In this document: in pieces, positions 1-10,680 of the stretch
How the letters are laid out: every line of letters begins with the position of its first letter
Position numbering within the stretch: position 1 is the stretch's first letter
Source of the DNA: DASVTU01 sp036387415
GTDB lineage: Bacteria; Acidobacteriota; Blastocatellia; Pyrinomonadales; Pyrinomonadaceae
Direction: 5' to 3'
DNA: 64,000 nt
Assembly (NCBI GenBank): GCA_036387415.1
Contig: DASVTU010000039.1
Location: 1,178,001 to 1,242,000 of the forward strand
The notes under the pieces: model-generated
What the model was told of the DNA's origin: nothing
Seen by the model: the letters and a program-made list of their open reading frames with translations, nothing else
The model's database searches: none
Made by a program: the position numbers and the translations under genes

Positions 1-381
1 GCCGATTTCGTCTTTCAGGATGCGATAGAGGTCGTCCGTATTACGCGCACGCACCTTGAGCAAAAAACAGTCTTCGCCCGCGAGGTGGTGCAGTTCCAAA
101 ACGGACGGAAGCGCGGCCAGAGAGTCAGCCGTCGAATCCGCTTCGCCGATGACGTTTTCGACATTCTCCACGCGGACGAAGATAAAAGCCACCAGACCGA
201 GGCCGAGCCCCTGCGGGTCGAGCATCGCCATGTAGCCGCGTATGAGGCCGCGTTCCTCAAGTTTCCTGACGCGCTCCAACGTCGCCGAAGGCGTCAACTC
301 CACCAGACGCGCGAGTTCCACGTTGGTCACGCGCCCGTCCTGCTGTAGAATCTCTAAAATCCGTGCGTCTTTTTCGTCCAT
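1..381 (-). CDS. Lrp/AsnC-family transcriptional regulator (3' end cut by window edge)
   Basis: The minus-strand frame opens with MDEKDARILEILQQDGR and runs off the left edge after 127 codons. Residues 1-60 form a winged helix-turn-helix of the AsnC type (recognition helix around TPSATLERVRKLEERGLI); from about residue 65 the RAM ligand-binding/oligomerisation fold begins. Such proteins are DNA-binding octamers or dimers that sense amino acids or related metabolites. The gene starts 19 nt after the stop of the isochorismatase-type gene, so the two are probably co-transcribed and the regulator may control that operon; this is inference. The ATG at 381 is preceded by GGAAATGAG. Family assignment is firm; ligand unknown. 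Confidence 0.85.
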   Translation of the reverse strand, partial: MDEKDARILEILQQDGRVTNVELARLVELTPSATLERVRKLEERGLIRGYMAMLDPQGLGLGLVAFIFVRVENVENVIGEADSTADSLAALPSVLELHHLAGEDCFLLKVRARNTDDLYRILKDEIG

Positions 382-400
382 CTCATTTCCATTCAACAAT

Positions 401-1093
401 TTACGAAGTAAGAATGTGAAACGCCGACGCCGGAAAAACCGGTTCCCTCTCCGGTGCTTCAATCTTTTCGTGCAGCGTTTCGCCCCTCAAATTCGACGTT
501 TCAAACGCCTCGTTCAACAATTCGACATCCTTATCCAAACGCCTGAGCAGCGCATCCGTCTCCAAGATGGTCGCAAACTCACCATGCAAACTCGCCAGCG
601 ACAGTGCGTGTAAATCCTCTGCCTTGTAGAGTTTACCGTCATGGCCTGTGAGGTCGTAGGAGGCGGTCGCGTCTGCGACGACGAATGTGTCAAAGCCGAA
701 ATTGCCCGCCATGCGCGCCGTCGTCGAGACACAGTGTGGCGTCGTCAAACCTGTGATAACAATGGTTTTAGAACCCATCCGCCGGAGCCGCTCGGCTAAA
801 TCCGTGCCGATGAACGCGCTGTTGACCTGCTTTTGAATCACAGGCTCGTCCGGCAACGGGCGCACCGCGTCCTTGATTTCGCAGCCTTCCTGATTCGGTC
901 TGAGCGGCGAATTCGGCTCGCGCGATAGGTGTTGGACAAACACGACAGGTCGCTCTGTCCGTCGCCACGCGTCGAGCAGTTGCGCGATATTCGCTTCCGC
1001 CTGCGGGTTGTTGCGCCGACCCCACACCGGCTCGTCAAAACCCTTCTGCACGTCTATCACTAACAAAACCGCGTCTTTTGGCATCGACCTCAT
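401..1093 (-). CDS. isochorismatase-family cysteine hydrolase
   Basis: The 230-residue product has the cysteine-hydrolase triad of this family: Asp14 in LLVIDVQ, Lys88 in QKQVNSAF and Cys121 in TTPHCVSTTAR, with the usual VITGLTTPHCV strand before the nucleophile. Family members hydrolyse isochorismate, nicotinamide, N-carbamoyl compounds or ureidoacrylate; the substrate cannot be told from the sequence. I chose ATG 1093 because GGAGGTGAAGAAG lies directly before it, although the frame is open back to 1153. The last 30 or so residues are an extra tail beyond the core fold. It is followed by an Lrp/AsnC regulator 19 nt downstream and has a good sigma70-type promoter at 1157-1185. Confidence 0.88.
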   Translation of the reverse strand: MRSMPKDAVLLVIDVQKGFDEPVWGRRNNPQAEANIAQLLDAWRRTERPVVFVQHLSREPNSPLRPNQEGCEIKDAVRPLPDEPVIQKQVNSAFIGTDLAERLRRMGSKTIVITGLTTPHCVSTTARMAGNFGFDTFVVADATASYDLTGHDGKLYKAEDLHALSLASLHGEFATILETDALLRRLDKDVELLNEAFETSNLRGETLHEKIEAPEREPVFPASAFHILTS

Positions 1094-1156
1094 CTTCTTC
1101 ACCTCCGTAGAGACTACGTTTGACAAAATGTTGCCTGATGCGAGGTTGACCATTGT

Positions 1157-1185
1157 AATCTACAGTATTAACGTTGAAGCGTCAA
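1157..1185 (-). promoter_or_regulatory. sigma70-type promoter for the isochorismatase-lrp operon
   Basis: On the minus strand TTGACG (1180-1185), a 17-nt spacer and TAGATT (1157-1162) lie about 65 nt before the ATG at 1093. Spacing is ideal and five of six -35 bases match consensus. Not tested experimentally. Confidence 0.5.
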
Positions 1186-1271
1186 ATTAAGTTCCCCGAA
1201 ACAGTCATTTCGCCGAACTTTATTATGGCGATTGTGGTCGGTAAGGTCTGAAAAATTTAGCCGAAAGGGAC

Positions 1272-1300
1272 TTGACAAGAAGAGACTCAATGTTTATTAT
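1272..1300 (+). promoter_or_regulatory. near-consensus sigma70-type promoter for hsp20
   Basis: TTGACA (1272-1277), 17-nt spacer, TATTAT (1295-1300), about 100 nt before the hsp20 start. This is the best housekeeping-type promoter match I see in the window. No CIRCE inverted repeat (HrcA site) is present nearby. The rest of the 1094-1402 gap holds the divergent promoter at 1157-1185 and nothing else I can identify. Confidence 0.6.
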
Positions 1301-1402
1301 CCTCTTGCGCTCAATATGAAACTTCGCTCGGTTGAAAAACCGTCGCCGGAAGGCTTGAGCGCGAAAATCAACGAGAATTTTAATGTTTTAAGGAGGTTTG
1401 AG

Positions 1403-1936
1403 ATGAGTATCACTCGTTACAATCCATTCCACGATTTGCGTACGCTTCAGGATGAAGTTAACCGCCTGTTTTCCACCAATCTTCCGCGTTCCTTCGGCGA
1501 CGAGGGCATTGCGCGCGGCGCATGGACTCCGAGCGTCGATATTTATGAGAACAAAGACCAGATTGTGTTGGAAGCCGAACTGCCCGGCATGAAGCGCGAA
1601 GACTTTGAACTGTCGGTCGAAAACAACGTCCTCACGCTTCGCGGCGAACGACGCTTCGAGAAGCGCGAAGAACAGGACAATTATCACCGCGTCGAACGCG
1701 CCTATGGCTCCTTCACGCGCTCGTTCACTTTGCCGCAGACCGTCTCCGGCGAAGGCGCAGCCGCCGAATACAAGAACGGCGTCCTGCGTGTGACGCTGCC
1801 GAAACGCGAAGAGGTCAAGGCACGCCGCATCGAAATCAGCGGCGAAGGCGAAGCACAGTCACAGAAGACCATCGAGGCGAAGGCCGAATCCACAGGCAAC
1901 ACCGAAGAGAAGCAGATGAAGGCCGCAGGCCGTTAA
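1403..1936 (+). CDS. small heat-shock protein, Hsp20/alpha-crystallin family
   Basis: The 177-residue protein begins MSITRYNPFHDLRTLQDEVNRLF, the usual Hsp20 N-terminus, followed by the alpha-crystallin domain at about residues 40-145 (GAWTPSVDIYE, AELPGMKREDFELSVENNVL, YKNGVLRVTLPK) and the IxI-type motif IEI in the tail, then a hydrophilic Lys/Glu/Ala-rich extension. It is an ATP-independent holdase that keeps unfolding proteins soluble for Hsp70/ClpB. AGGAGG at 1391-1396 fixes the ATG at 1403; the frame is open further upstream but without a ribosome site. It heads the proteostasis island, with clpB next on the same strand. Confidence 0.95.
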   Translation: MSITRYNPFHDLRTLQDEVNRLFSTNLPRSFGDEGIARGAWTPSVDIYENKDQIVLEAELPGMKREDFELSVENNVLTLRGERRFEKREEQDNYHRVERAYGSFTRSFTLPQTVSGEGAAAEYKNGVLRVTLPKREEVKARRIEISGEGEAQSQKTIEAKAESTGNTEEKQMKAAGR

Positions 1937-1960
1937 TCTCTGCGCCGGGATGCACCTGTA

Positions 1961-2030
1961 GAGCGGTCAGCCAAACAGCCGTTAACCTTGACGATGCGGA
2001 GGGAGCGACGACGGTTGGGGCTGGCCGCTC
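1961..2030. other. inverted repeat in the hsp20-clpB gap
   Basis: Arms GAGCGGTCAGCC (1961-1972) and GGCTGGCCGCTC (2019-2030) pair over 12 bp with one G-T wobble around a 46-nt loop. No T-run follows, so it is not a standard intrinsic terminator. It lies in the 186-nt gap before clpB and could be a leader structure or an mRNA processing site; function unknown. Confidence 0.35.
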
Positions 2031-2122
2031 CGCTTTACCGCCCACGCAGAGGCGCGGATAGTGTTTCGGGCCGTCGTCGCTTCGATTATCGGTTCAAAAT
2101 GTAGGAGGTTTGGAGAGTTTTT

Positions 2123-4723
<2,601 letters not shown>

Positions 4724-4726
4724 AAA

Positions 4727-4820
4727 TGGATTGATTCATTGATTCATCGGCTCATTTGTTCATTGATGCAGCCACGCAAAGAGTTAATGAATCAATGAGC
4801 CGATGAGTCAATGAACAAAT
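4727..4820. repeat. octamer-built hairpin element after clpB
   Basis: The left arm is a run of degenerate 8-nt units (TTGATTCA, TTGATTCA, TCGGCTCA, TTTGTTCA, TTGATGCA) from 4731; the right arm runs TTAATGAA, TCAATGAG, CCGATGAG, TCAATGAA. Segments 4735-4756 and 4794-4815 pair over 22 bp with one wobble. It starts 4 nt after the clpB stop. A 31-nt stretch at 4727-4757 recurs identically at the purM start near 36389-36419. Confidence 0.8.
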
Positions 4821-4837
4821 TTCTTCGGGGGTGTGTG

Positions 4838-5308
4838 ATGGGACATGATTGGAATCCGATGCGGGATTTGATGACGTTGCAGGATAGGATGAACCGTCTG
4901 TTTGAGGAGGCGGCGAGGCGACGCAGCGGTGGCGGCGGTGCGACGGAAGCTGATGATGAGACGGAAGCCGAGATGGAACGCGCCGACTGGCATCCGGCGG
5001 CAGACGTGTTTGAAGACGAGAAAGGGTATATCATCATCCTCGATGTGCCGGGCATCGACCGCGAGGCGTTAGACGTGAGTTTGAACGACGACCGTTTGAC
5101 GATTAAGGGCGAGCGCGCGGCCTTGACGGAGGGCGGCACACGTCGCCGCTCAGAGAGACCTTCGGGACGTTTCCTGCGAAGTTTTAGTTTGCCCGCGATT
5201 GTTGACCGTGAAGGCATCACGGCGGACTATAAAGACGGCGTGTTGCGTCTGCGTCTGCCGAAACGCACGGAGCAGCATGCGCGTCGTGTAGAGATAAAGG
5301 TTTCGTGA
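4838..5308 (+). CDS. second Hsp20-family small heat-shock protein
   Basis: The 156-residue product reads MGHDWNPMRDLMTLQDRMNRLF, then a Gly/Arg/Glu-rich stretch, then the alpha-crystallin domain at about 45-150 (DWHPAADVFEDEKGYIIILDVPGIDREALDVSL; YKDGVLRLRLPKR) and a short IEI-containing tail (VEIKVS). It is distinct in sequence from the copy at 1403, so this is not a recent duplication. I prefer ATG 4838 (GGGGGTG before it) over the in-frame ATG at 4811, which lies inside the hairpin element and has no ribosome site. Two divergent Hsp20s flanking clpB suggest hetero-oligomers or division of labour, which is inference. Confidence 0.93.
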   Translation: MGHDWNPMRDLMTLQDRMNRLFEEAARRRSGGGGATEADDETEAEMERADWHPAADVFEDEKGYIIILDVPGIDREALDVSLNDDRLTIKGERAALTEGGTRRRSERPSGRFLRSFSLPAIVDREGITADYKDGVLRLRLPKRTEQHARRVEIKVS

Positions 5309-5310
5309 TT

Positions 5311-5436
5311 GGTAGCTGGTTAGTGGTAAATGGTGAATGTTAAATGGACTGGCGCAACTGAAGTTGCACGGTTAACGCCGAAGGGTTTCAATTACTATTC
5401 ACCATTCACGATTTACCATTTACCATTTTTACCACT
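5311..5436. repeat. heptamer-built hairpin element between hsp20 and grpE
   Basis: Left arm from 5311: GGTAGCT, GGTTAGT, GGTAAAT, GGTGAAT, GTTAAAT; right arm 5389-5435: ACCATTC, ACGATTT, ACCATTT, ACCATTT, all at a 7-nt period. The arms are complementary and enclose a smaller GCAACT/AGTTGC hairpin. The element begins 2 nt after the hsp20 stop and ends at the grpE ATG, which has no Shine-Dalgarno sequence. Confidence 0.8.
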
Positions 5437-6150
5437 ATGATTTTTCGCAAGGAGAGAAAAAGGCGTCTTATGCAAGAACGGGAGGCTGCCGAAAGAGCAG
5501 CGAGGGAGCAGGGGCGCGAGCCTGAGAGCGAAGAGGGCGAGCGCGTGAGAAGCAGAGACCGTCGGCGCATCAGGCTCGACGATACGGGTGAAGTGTTGGG
5601 GAGCGTCGGCGGCGAACAGGAGTCGTCCAGCCTCAAACCGAGCTACGTCGAAGAACTCGAAGCACGCACTCGCGCGGCGGAGCAGAAAGCTTTGGATGTG
5701 CAGTCGCGTTTTGAACAACTGCGTGCCGAACTCAGGCGCGAAACAGACCAGACACGCGCGCGTCTCAATCGCACGGCGGACGAACGCGCGCAACGCGAAA
5801 AGGCCGCCTTCATCGCGGCTCTCTTGCCCGTCATAGATAATCTTCAACGCGCGATGGACGCCGCCGAGCAAGGCGGCTCGATGGAAGCGTTGCTCGACGG
5901 GCTGCACGGCACGGTGAGCGGTTTCGAGAGCGCACTCTTGAGCGCGGGAGCCGAAGCGGTCGAATCCATCGGCGCGCAGTTCGACCCGGAGATTCATGAA
6001 GCGGTTGACATGACGGAGGTCGAACCGGAGCGCGACGGACAGGTCACGGCGGAATATAGTCGCGGCTTCAAGATGGGAGGCCAACTGCTCCGACCCGCAC
6101 GCGTGCAAGTCGGACGCGCACGTCGAGGCGCACACGGCGCGGCAGAATAA
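5437..6150 (+). CDS. grpE: GrpE nucleotide-exchange factor
   Basis: The 237-residue protein has the GrpE layout: a charged N-terminal region (1-70), a long coiled coil (about 70-125) and the beta domain with the signature region SIGAQFDPEIHEAV and GFKMGGQLLRPARVQV near the end. GrpE dimers release ADP from DnaK and act as a thermosensor. The N-terminus is unusually Arg/Glu-rich. No ribosome site precedes the ATG at 5437; the start lies right after the arm of a heptamer hairpin. No dnaK or dnaJ is adjacent, so it is either the genome's only GrpE placed apart from dnaK or a paralogue. Confidence 0.9.
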   Translation: MIFRKERKRRLMQEREAAERAAREQGREPESEEGERVRSRDRRRIRLDDTGEVLGSVGGEQESSSLKPSYVEELEARTRAAEQKALDVQSRFEQLRAELRRETDQTRARLNRTADERAQREKAAFIAALLPVIDNLQRAMDAAEQGGSMEALLDGLHGTVSGFESALLSAGAEAVESIGAQFDPEIHEAVDMTEVEPERDGQVTAEYSRGFKMGGQLLRPARVQVGRARRGAHGAAE

Positions 6151-6155
6151 ACAAG

Positions 6156-6275
6156 AGTAGACAGTAGGCAGTAGTCAGTAGAAAAACATTTCTCGTGCGA
6201 TTGCTGAGAGGGATGCTGATGAGGCGTCCGACGAGTTCTTATGCTGGCTGCTGTCTACTGCTTTTCACTGACAAC
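6156..6275. repeat. heptamer-built hairpin element between grpE and groEL
   Basis: Left arm 6156-6182: AGTAGAC, AGTAGGC, AGTAGTC, AGTAGAA. Right arm 6242-6275: TGCTGGC, TGCTGTC, TACTGCT, then a degenerate end. The arms are complementary across a 59-nt middle. It begins 5 nt after the grpE stop; here the next gene does have a ribosome site (AAGGAG at 6281-6286). Confidence 0.75.
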
Positions 6276-6296
6276 TATTTAAGGAGATGATTCAAA

Positions 6297-7925
6297 GTGG
6301 CAAAGGATTTGAAGTTTAGGGAAGATGCGCGGCGGTCGATGCTTCGGGGCGTCAATGTGTTGGCGAACGCGGTGCGTGTGACGTTGGGGCCGAAGGGTCG
6401 CAATGTGGTGCTCGCCAAAAAGTTTGGTTCGCCCGTGATTACGAAGGACGGCGTGACGGTCGCCAAAGAGATTGAATTAAAAGATAACTACGAAAACATG
6501 GGCGCGCAGATGGTCAAGGAAGTAGCGACCAAAACCAACGACACGGCGGGCGACGGCACGACGACTGCGACCGTTCTGGCGCAAGCCATTTTCCGCGAGG
6601 GCGTCAAGAACGTGACGGCGGGCGCAAACCCGATGAGCTTGCAGCGTGGGATTCAGTTGGGCGTCGAGGCGGCGGTCGCAGAGCTTGAGCGGATGTCGAA
6701 GAAGGTCAAGAGCAAAGATGACCTCGCCAACGTCGCCAGCGTCTCTGCGAACAACGACCGCGAGATTGGCGAATTGATTGCGGAAGCGATGGAACGCGTC
6801 GGTAAAGACGGCGTGGTGACGGTCGAAGAGTCGCGTACGTTGCAGACCGAACTCGACATCGTCGAGGGAATGCGTTTTGACCGTGGTTATCTCTCGCCTT
6901 ATTTCGTCACCAATCCAGACCGCATGGAAGCCTCTCTGGACGAGCCTTTCATCCTGCTTCACGAAAAGAAGATTGCCGCCATGCGCGACCTCCTGCCCAT
7001 CCTTGAGCAGACGGCGCGACAGGGACGCCCCTTGCTCATTATTGCGGAGGAAGTCGAGGGCGATGCGCTCGCCACGCTCGTCGTCAACAAACTGCGCGGC
7101 ACCATCAAGGTCTGCGCCGTCAAGGCTCCGGCCTTCGGCGACCGACGCAAGGCGATTCTCGAAGACCTCGCCGCGCTCACGGGCGGACGCGTCATCACCG
7201 AAGACCTCGGGATCAAGTTGGAGAACATCACGCTCGAAGACCTCGGCACGGCCAAGCGCGCCATCATCGATAAAGAGAACACGACGATTGTCGAAGGCGC
7301 GGGCGAACGCCGTGCTATCGAAGGACGCGTCCAGACGATTCGACGCCAGATTGAAGAAACCACTTCGGACTACGACCGCGAGAAGTTGCAGGAGCGGCTC
7401 GCCAAGTTGGCCGGAGGCGTGGCGGTGATTCGCGTCGGCGCAGCGACCGAGACGGAGATGAAGGAGAAGAAGATGCGGGTCGAGGATGCCGTCAACGCGA
7501 CGCGCGCGGCGTCGCAGGAAGGCATCGTGCCGGGCGGTGGTGTGGCGCTCGTCCGCGCGGCCAGAGTGCTCGACAAAATCGAACACGACGATTTGGACGT
7601 GCGGACGGGTATTCGTCTCCTGCGTCGCGCGATGGAGGAACCGCTCCGACGCATCGCGGAGAACGCGGGCGTTGACGGCGCTATCGTCATCGGCAAGGTC
7701 GATGAATCGAAGGGCAGCAAAGGTTACAACGCCGCGACAGGCGCGTACGAAGACCTCACGGCGGCGGGCATTATCGACCCGACCAAAGTCGTCCGCACGG
7801 CGTTGCAAAATGCTTCATCCGTCGCCGGACTCCTGCTCACCACAGACGCCGCCATCACCGATGCGCCGGAACCCAAGAAAGCCGCCTCGCAGCAGATGCA
7901 CGGCGGCGAAGACTACGACTACTGA
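6297..7925 (+). CDS. groEL: 60 kDa chaperonin GroEL (variant C-terminus)
   Basis: The 542-residue protein matches GroEL throughout: MAKDLKFREDAR, the ATP-binding NDTAGDGTTTATVLA (Asp86), PGGGVALVRAA and GLLLTTDAAITD. It folds non-native proteins inside a double-ring cage capped by GroES. Translation starts at GTG 6297 after AAGGAG. Two oddities: no groES precedes it, although the two are normally an operon, and the usual flexible GGM-repeat tail is replaced by a short acidic end, HGGEDYDY. Both suggest a second, specialised GroEL copy, with a canonical groESL elsewhere in the genome (inference). A strong intrinsic terminator follows. Confidence 0.96.
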   Translation: MAKDLKFREDARRSMLRGVNVLANAVRVTLGPKGRNVVLAKKFGSPVITKDGVTVAKEIELKDNYENMGAQMVKEVATKTNDTAGDGTTTATVLAQAIFREGVKNVTAGANPMSLQRGIQLGVEAAVAELERMSKKVKSKDDLANVASVSANNDREIGELIAEAMERVGKDGVVTVEESRTLQTELDIVEGMRFDRGYLSPYFVTNPDRMEASLDEPFILLHEKKIAAMRDLLPILEQTARQGRPLLIIAEEVEGDALATLVVNKLRGTIKVCAVKAPAFGDRRKAILEDLAALTGGRVITEDLGIKLENITLEDLGTAKRAIIDKENTTIVEGAGERRAIEGRVQTIRRQIEETTSDYDREKLQERLAKLAGGVAVIRVGAATETEMKEKKMRVEDAVNATRAASQEGIVPGGGVALVRAARVLDKIEHDDLDVRTGIRLLRRAMEEPLRRIAENAGVDGAIVIGKVDESKGSKGYNAATGAYEDLTAAGIIDPTKVVRTALQNASSVAGLLLTTDAAITDAPEPKKAASQQMHGGEDYDY

Positions 7926-7951
7926 GGAATGAAAAGTTAAAAATGAAGAGG

Positions 7952-7994
7952 GCAAAAGTTTCGGCGGGCAACTCGCCGAGACTTTTGCTTTTTT
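7952..7994 (+). terminator. intrinsic terminator after groEL
   Basis: A 15-bp stem (7952-7966 with 7974-7988, one G-U pair) with a 7-nt loop is followed by six T residues (7989-7994). It lies 26 nt after the groEL stop. The A/T-rich flanks (7930-8030) also pair with each other and repeat CATTTTT, like the hairpin elements elsewhere. Confidence 0.85.
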
Positions 7995-8052
7995 CATTCT
8001 ACCTTTTTCATTTTTCATTTTTATTTGGCTAGGTAATTGCGTGGCACCGTTG

Positions 8053-8061
8053 TGCTATCAT
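8053..8061 (+). promoter_or_regulatory. possible extended -10 promoter for the Clp-type ATPase gene
   Basis: TGC TATCAT at 8053-8061 fits the extended -10 form; there is no good -35 box. The same nonamer occurs before the gene at 40075. It is about 200 nt upstream of the ATG at 8261 and just after the groEL terminator, so a fresh promoter is expected here. Confidence 0.35.
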
Positions 8062-8260
8062 CGAAGTGTCCGAAAGCGCAACGGCGCGGGCGCGAGAGGC
8101 ATCTAACGAAGGCGGGAGGGAAGAGGCGAAATCCGACAATTCGTTTCATTTCGTCACTCAGAAAATTCATTCCCGAAATTCGTTATTTAAGGTTTTATTT
8201 GCAGTAAACGGCAAAAGCGGCCAGTGAGTTTTGGCTGCGAGGCAAGTTGAAGGAAAAGTG

Positions 8261-10549
8261 ATGATAGATCTTGGAACCTACAAAGACCGTTTCGCGGAGA
8301 GCGGGCAACGTGTTTTTGAACTGGCGATGCAAGAGTCGCGCCGTCGTGACCAAAATTACATCGCTGTAGAACATATTCTCAATGCTTTGGTCATGGAGGA
8401 GACAGACCTCTTCAACGCCACCATGCGCGACCTCGCCATCGACCCGCGCACGGTCAAATTGATGATTGAAAAACGTCTCGATAACGCACGTTTTCAACAC
8501 GTCGGCAAAGGACTCCGTATCTCGCCGGAGACGATTGATTTGTTCAAGAAAGCGATGGAGCGGGCGCGCGCACAGGGTCGTAAGACCATCGAAGCGACCG
8601 ACCTCTTCATGGCGCTCTCTCAGGATGAGAAAAGCATTTTCGTCGGCGTCCTCAGAAATTTGGGCGTCGAACCGGAGGCCATCGTGGAAAATGTACGCGC
8701 CCACGTCCGCACACGCGAACAGGAAGAGGAGCAGATTAAGAAGAAGTTTGAACTGCCTCCCTACCTCAAACATTTCGGCGTGTCGATGAACCGACTCGCG
8801 CGCATGGACAAGATTCCGCCGACCATCGGACGCGAGCGCGAGATTCAACAAATGGTCGAAATTTTATGCCATCGTGAACGCGCCAATTCGCCCATGCTCG
8901 TCGGCGAACCCGGCGTGGGTAAAACGGCGGTGGTGGAAGGCTTGGCGCGTCTGATTGAACTCGAACCCGACAAGGTTCCGGCTCGTCTGCGCGGCACACA
9001 CATCGTCCAACTTCAGATGGGCGGACTCGTCGCGGGCACCATGCTGCGCGGCATGTTCGAGGAACGCATCAAGGGTATCATCGACGAAGTGAAGGAACGT
9101 GAGAACCTGATTCTCTTCATCGACGAAGCCCACACCATCATCGGCGCGGGCGCGGCGCTCGGCACATCAAGCGATGCCGCCAATATGTTCAAGTCGGCGC
9201 TCGCACGCGGCGAACTCCGCATCATCGGCGCGACGACTCTGACCGAGTACAAAGAGTACATCGGTGAAGACGAAGCTCTGGCACGTCGTTTCCGCATGGT
9301 CAAAGTCGATGAGCCGACGATTTCCGAGACGCGCGAGATTCTTTTCGGTCTGCGCCCGCGTCTTGAGAAAAACTATTCGGTGACGATTTCCGACGACGCC
9401 ATCAACACGGCGTTGGAGATGGCTCCGAAATACATACGCAATCTTCATCTGCCCGACAAGGCTATCGGCTGGCTCGACACGGCGGCGGTCAAAGTTGAAA
9501 TCAACGAACCCGAAGCGATGGTGGTGCGTCCCGAACACGTCATCGACGTTATCTCGCAGGAGTCACGCATCCCGCGCGACATGATTTACCGCGACACGAC
9601 CGACCGCTTCACGACGATGGAGCAAGACCTTTCCGGTCGCGTCATCGGACAGAAGGATGCGATTAAGGCCGTGGCGCAACGTCTGCGTCTGAACAAAGGG
9701 CCGCTCAAAGAGTCGCACTACAAACCCGACGGCGTGCTCCTATTCCTCGGCCCGACGGGCGTCGGCAAGACGGAACTGGCGAAGGCTGTAGCGGAGTTTA
9801 TGTTCGGCGACGAGGAGAAGATGGTTCGCATCGACATGTCGGAATACGGCGACGGAACCATCGGCATCGAGAAGTTAATCGGTATGCCGCGCGGCATCGT
9901 CGGCAGCGAGCGCGGCGGAATCCTGACCGAGCAACTGCGCGAAAATCCGTACACCGTGCTCTTGCTCGACGAGGTTGAAAAGGCTTCGCCTTACTTGATG
10001 AATCTCTTTCTCCAAGCCTTTGACGAAGGATGGATGACGGACGGGCGCGGCAAGAAGATTTATCTCTCCGATGCCATCGTTATCATGACATCGAATCTCG
10101 GCTCGGAGAATTTCAAGAAGTACGAAAAGCCGCTCGGCTTCGGACAGAAGACCGTGGGCGACATCAAGGCCATCAAGGGCGACGTGTTGAAGGCGGCGGA
10201 GCAGCGTTTCTCGCCTGAGTTTCGCAATCGCATCGACGAGATAGTTATCTTCTCGCCGCTCACGATGGATGAGGTCAGAGAGATTGCCAATCTCTATCTC
10301 AGCAAACTTCAACGGCAGATGGAGAAGCAGGGCAAGACCATCGAAGTGAGCGAGCGTGCCATCGACCTTCTCACAGAGAAGGGCTTTAACACCGCCTACG
10401 GCGCACGCTTCCTCAAACGCCACATCGACGAACGCGTCAAACTTCCGATTACCGCCATGTGGAAGGGCGCGACGCGCTTCCTTGTGGATGCCGAGAGCGG
10501 CGAAGTGACGATTAACGCGTTGGACGGCGTGGAAGTTAGCCCGAACTAA
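8261..10549 (+). CDS. ClpA/ClpC-type AAA+ unfoldase with non-aromatic pore loops
   Basis: The 762-residue protein has two Clp_N repeats (1-150), ring 1 (Walker A GEPGVGKT 215-222, Walker B with Asp288/Glu289, Arg342/343 as finger) and ring 2 (Walker A GPTGVGKT 497-504, Walker B Asp570/Glu571, sensor-2 GARFLKR). It lacks the coiled-coil middle domain of ClpB/ClpC, giving ClpA-like length. An LGF tripeptide at 625-627 sits where ClpP-binding loops lie, pointing to a ClpP partner. The pore loops are abnormal: ring 1 has TMLRG (Leu262) for K-Y-R-G, ring 2 has GIVG (Ile546) for G-Y-V-G, so both substrate-gripping tyrosines are missing. ATG 8261 follows AAGGAAAAG; the frame is open 10 codons upstream. 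It closes the chaperone island. Confidence 0.92.
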   Translation: MIDLGTYKDRFAESGQRVFELAMQESRRRDQNYIAVEHILNALVMEETDLFNATMRDLAIDPRTVKLMIEKRLDNARFQHVGKGLRISPETIDLFKKAMERARAQGRKTIEATDLFMALSQDEKSIFVGVLRNLGVEPEAIVENVRAHVRTREQEEEQIKKKFELPPYLKHFGVSMNRLARMDKIPPTIGREREIQQMVEILCHRERANSPMLVGEPGVGKTAVVEGLARLIELEPDKVPARLRGTHIVQLQMGGLVAGTMLRGMFEERIKGIIDEVKERENLILFIDEAHTIIGAGAALGTSSDAANMFKSALARGELRIIGATTLTEYKEYIGEDEALARRFRMVKVDEPTISETREILFGLRPRLEKNYSVTISDDAINTALEMAPKYIRNLHLPDKAIGWLDTAAVKVEINEPEAMVVRPEHVIDVISQESRIPRDMIYRDTTDRFTTMEQDLSGRVIGQKDAIKAVAQRLRLNKGPLKESHYKPDGVLLFLGPTGVGKTELAKAVAEFMFGDEEKMVRIDMSEYGDGTIGIEKLIGMPRGIVGSERGGILTEQLRENPYTVLLLDEVEKASPYLMNLFLQAFDEGWMTDGRGKKIYLSDAIVIMTSNLGSENFKKYEKPLGFGQKTVGDIKAIKGDVLKAAEQRFSPEFRNRIDEIVIFSPLTMDEVREIANLYLSKLQRQMEKQGKTIEVSERAIDLLTEKGFNTAYGARFLKRHIDERVKLPITAMWKGATRFLVDAESGEVTINALDGVEVSPN

Positions 10550-10680
10550 TTCGGCCTCCGCTCGTCCGGCAACTTCACGGAGGGTTTCAGCGATTCCACG
10601 GTCGTTGAAGCCCTCTTGCACGTCCCGGCTCCCCATCGTTCGGAGTTTCAAATCTCTCAAGCACACACGAATCACGAACC

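Noticed and set aside
6276..6296. CIRCE (HrcA) operator before groEL
   Set aside because: Looked for TTAGCACTC and its inverted partner here and before hsp20 and clpB; neither is present.
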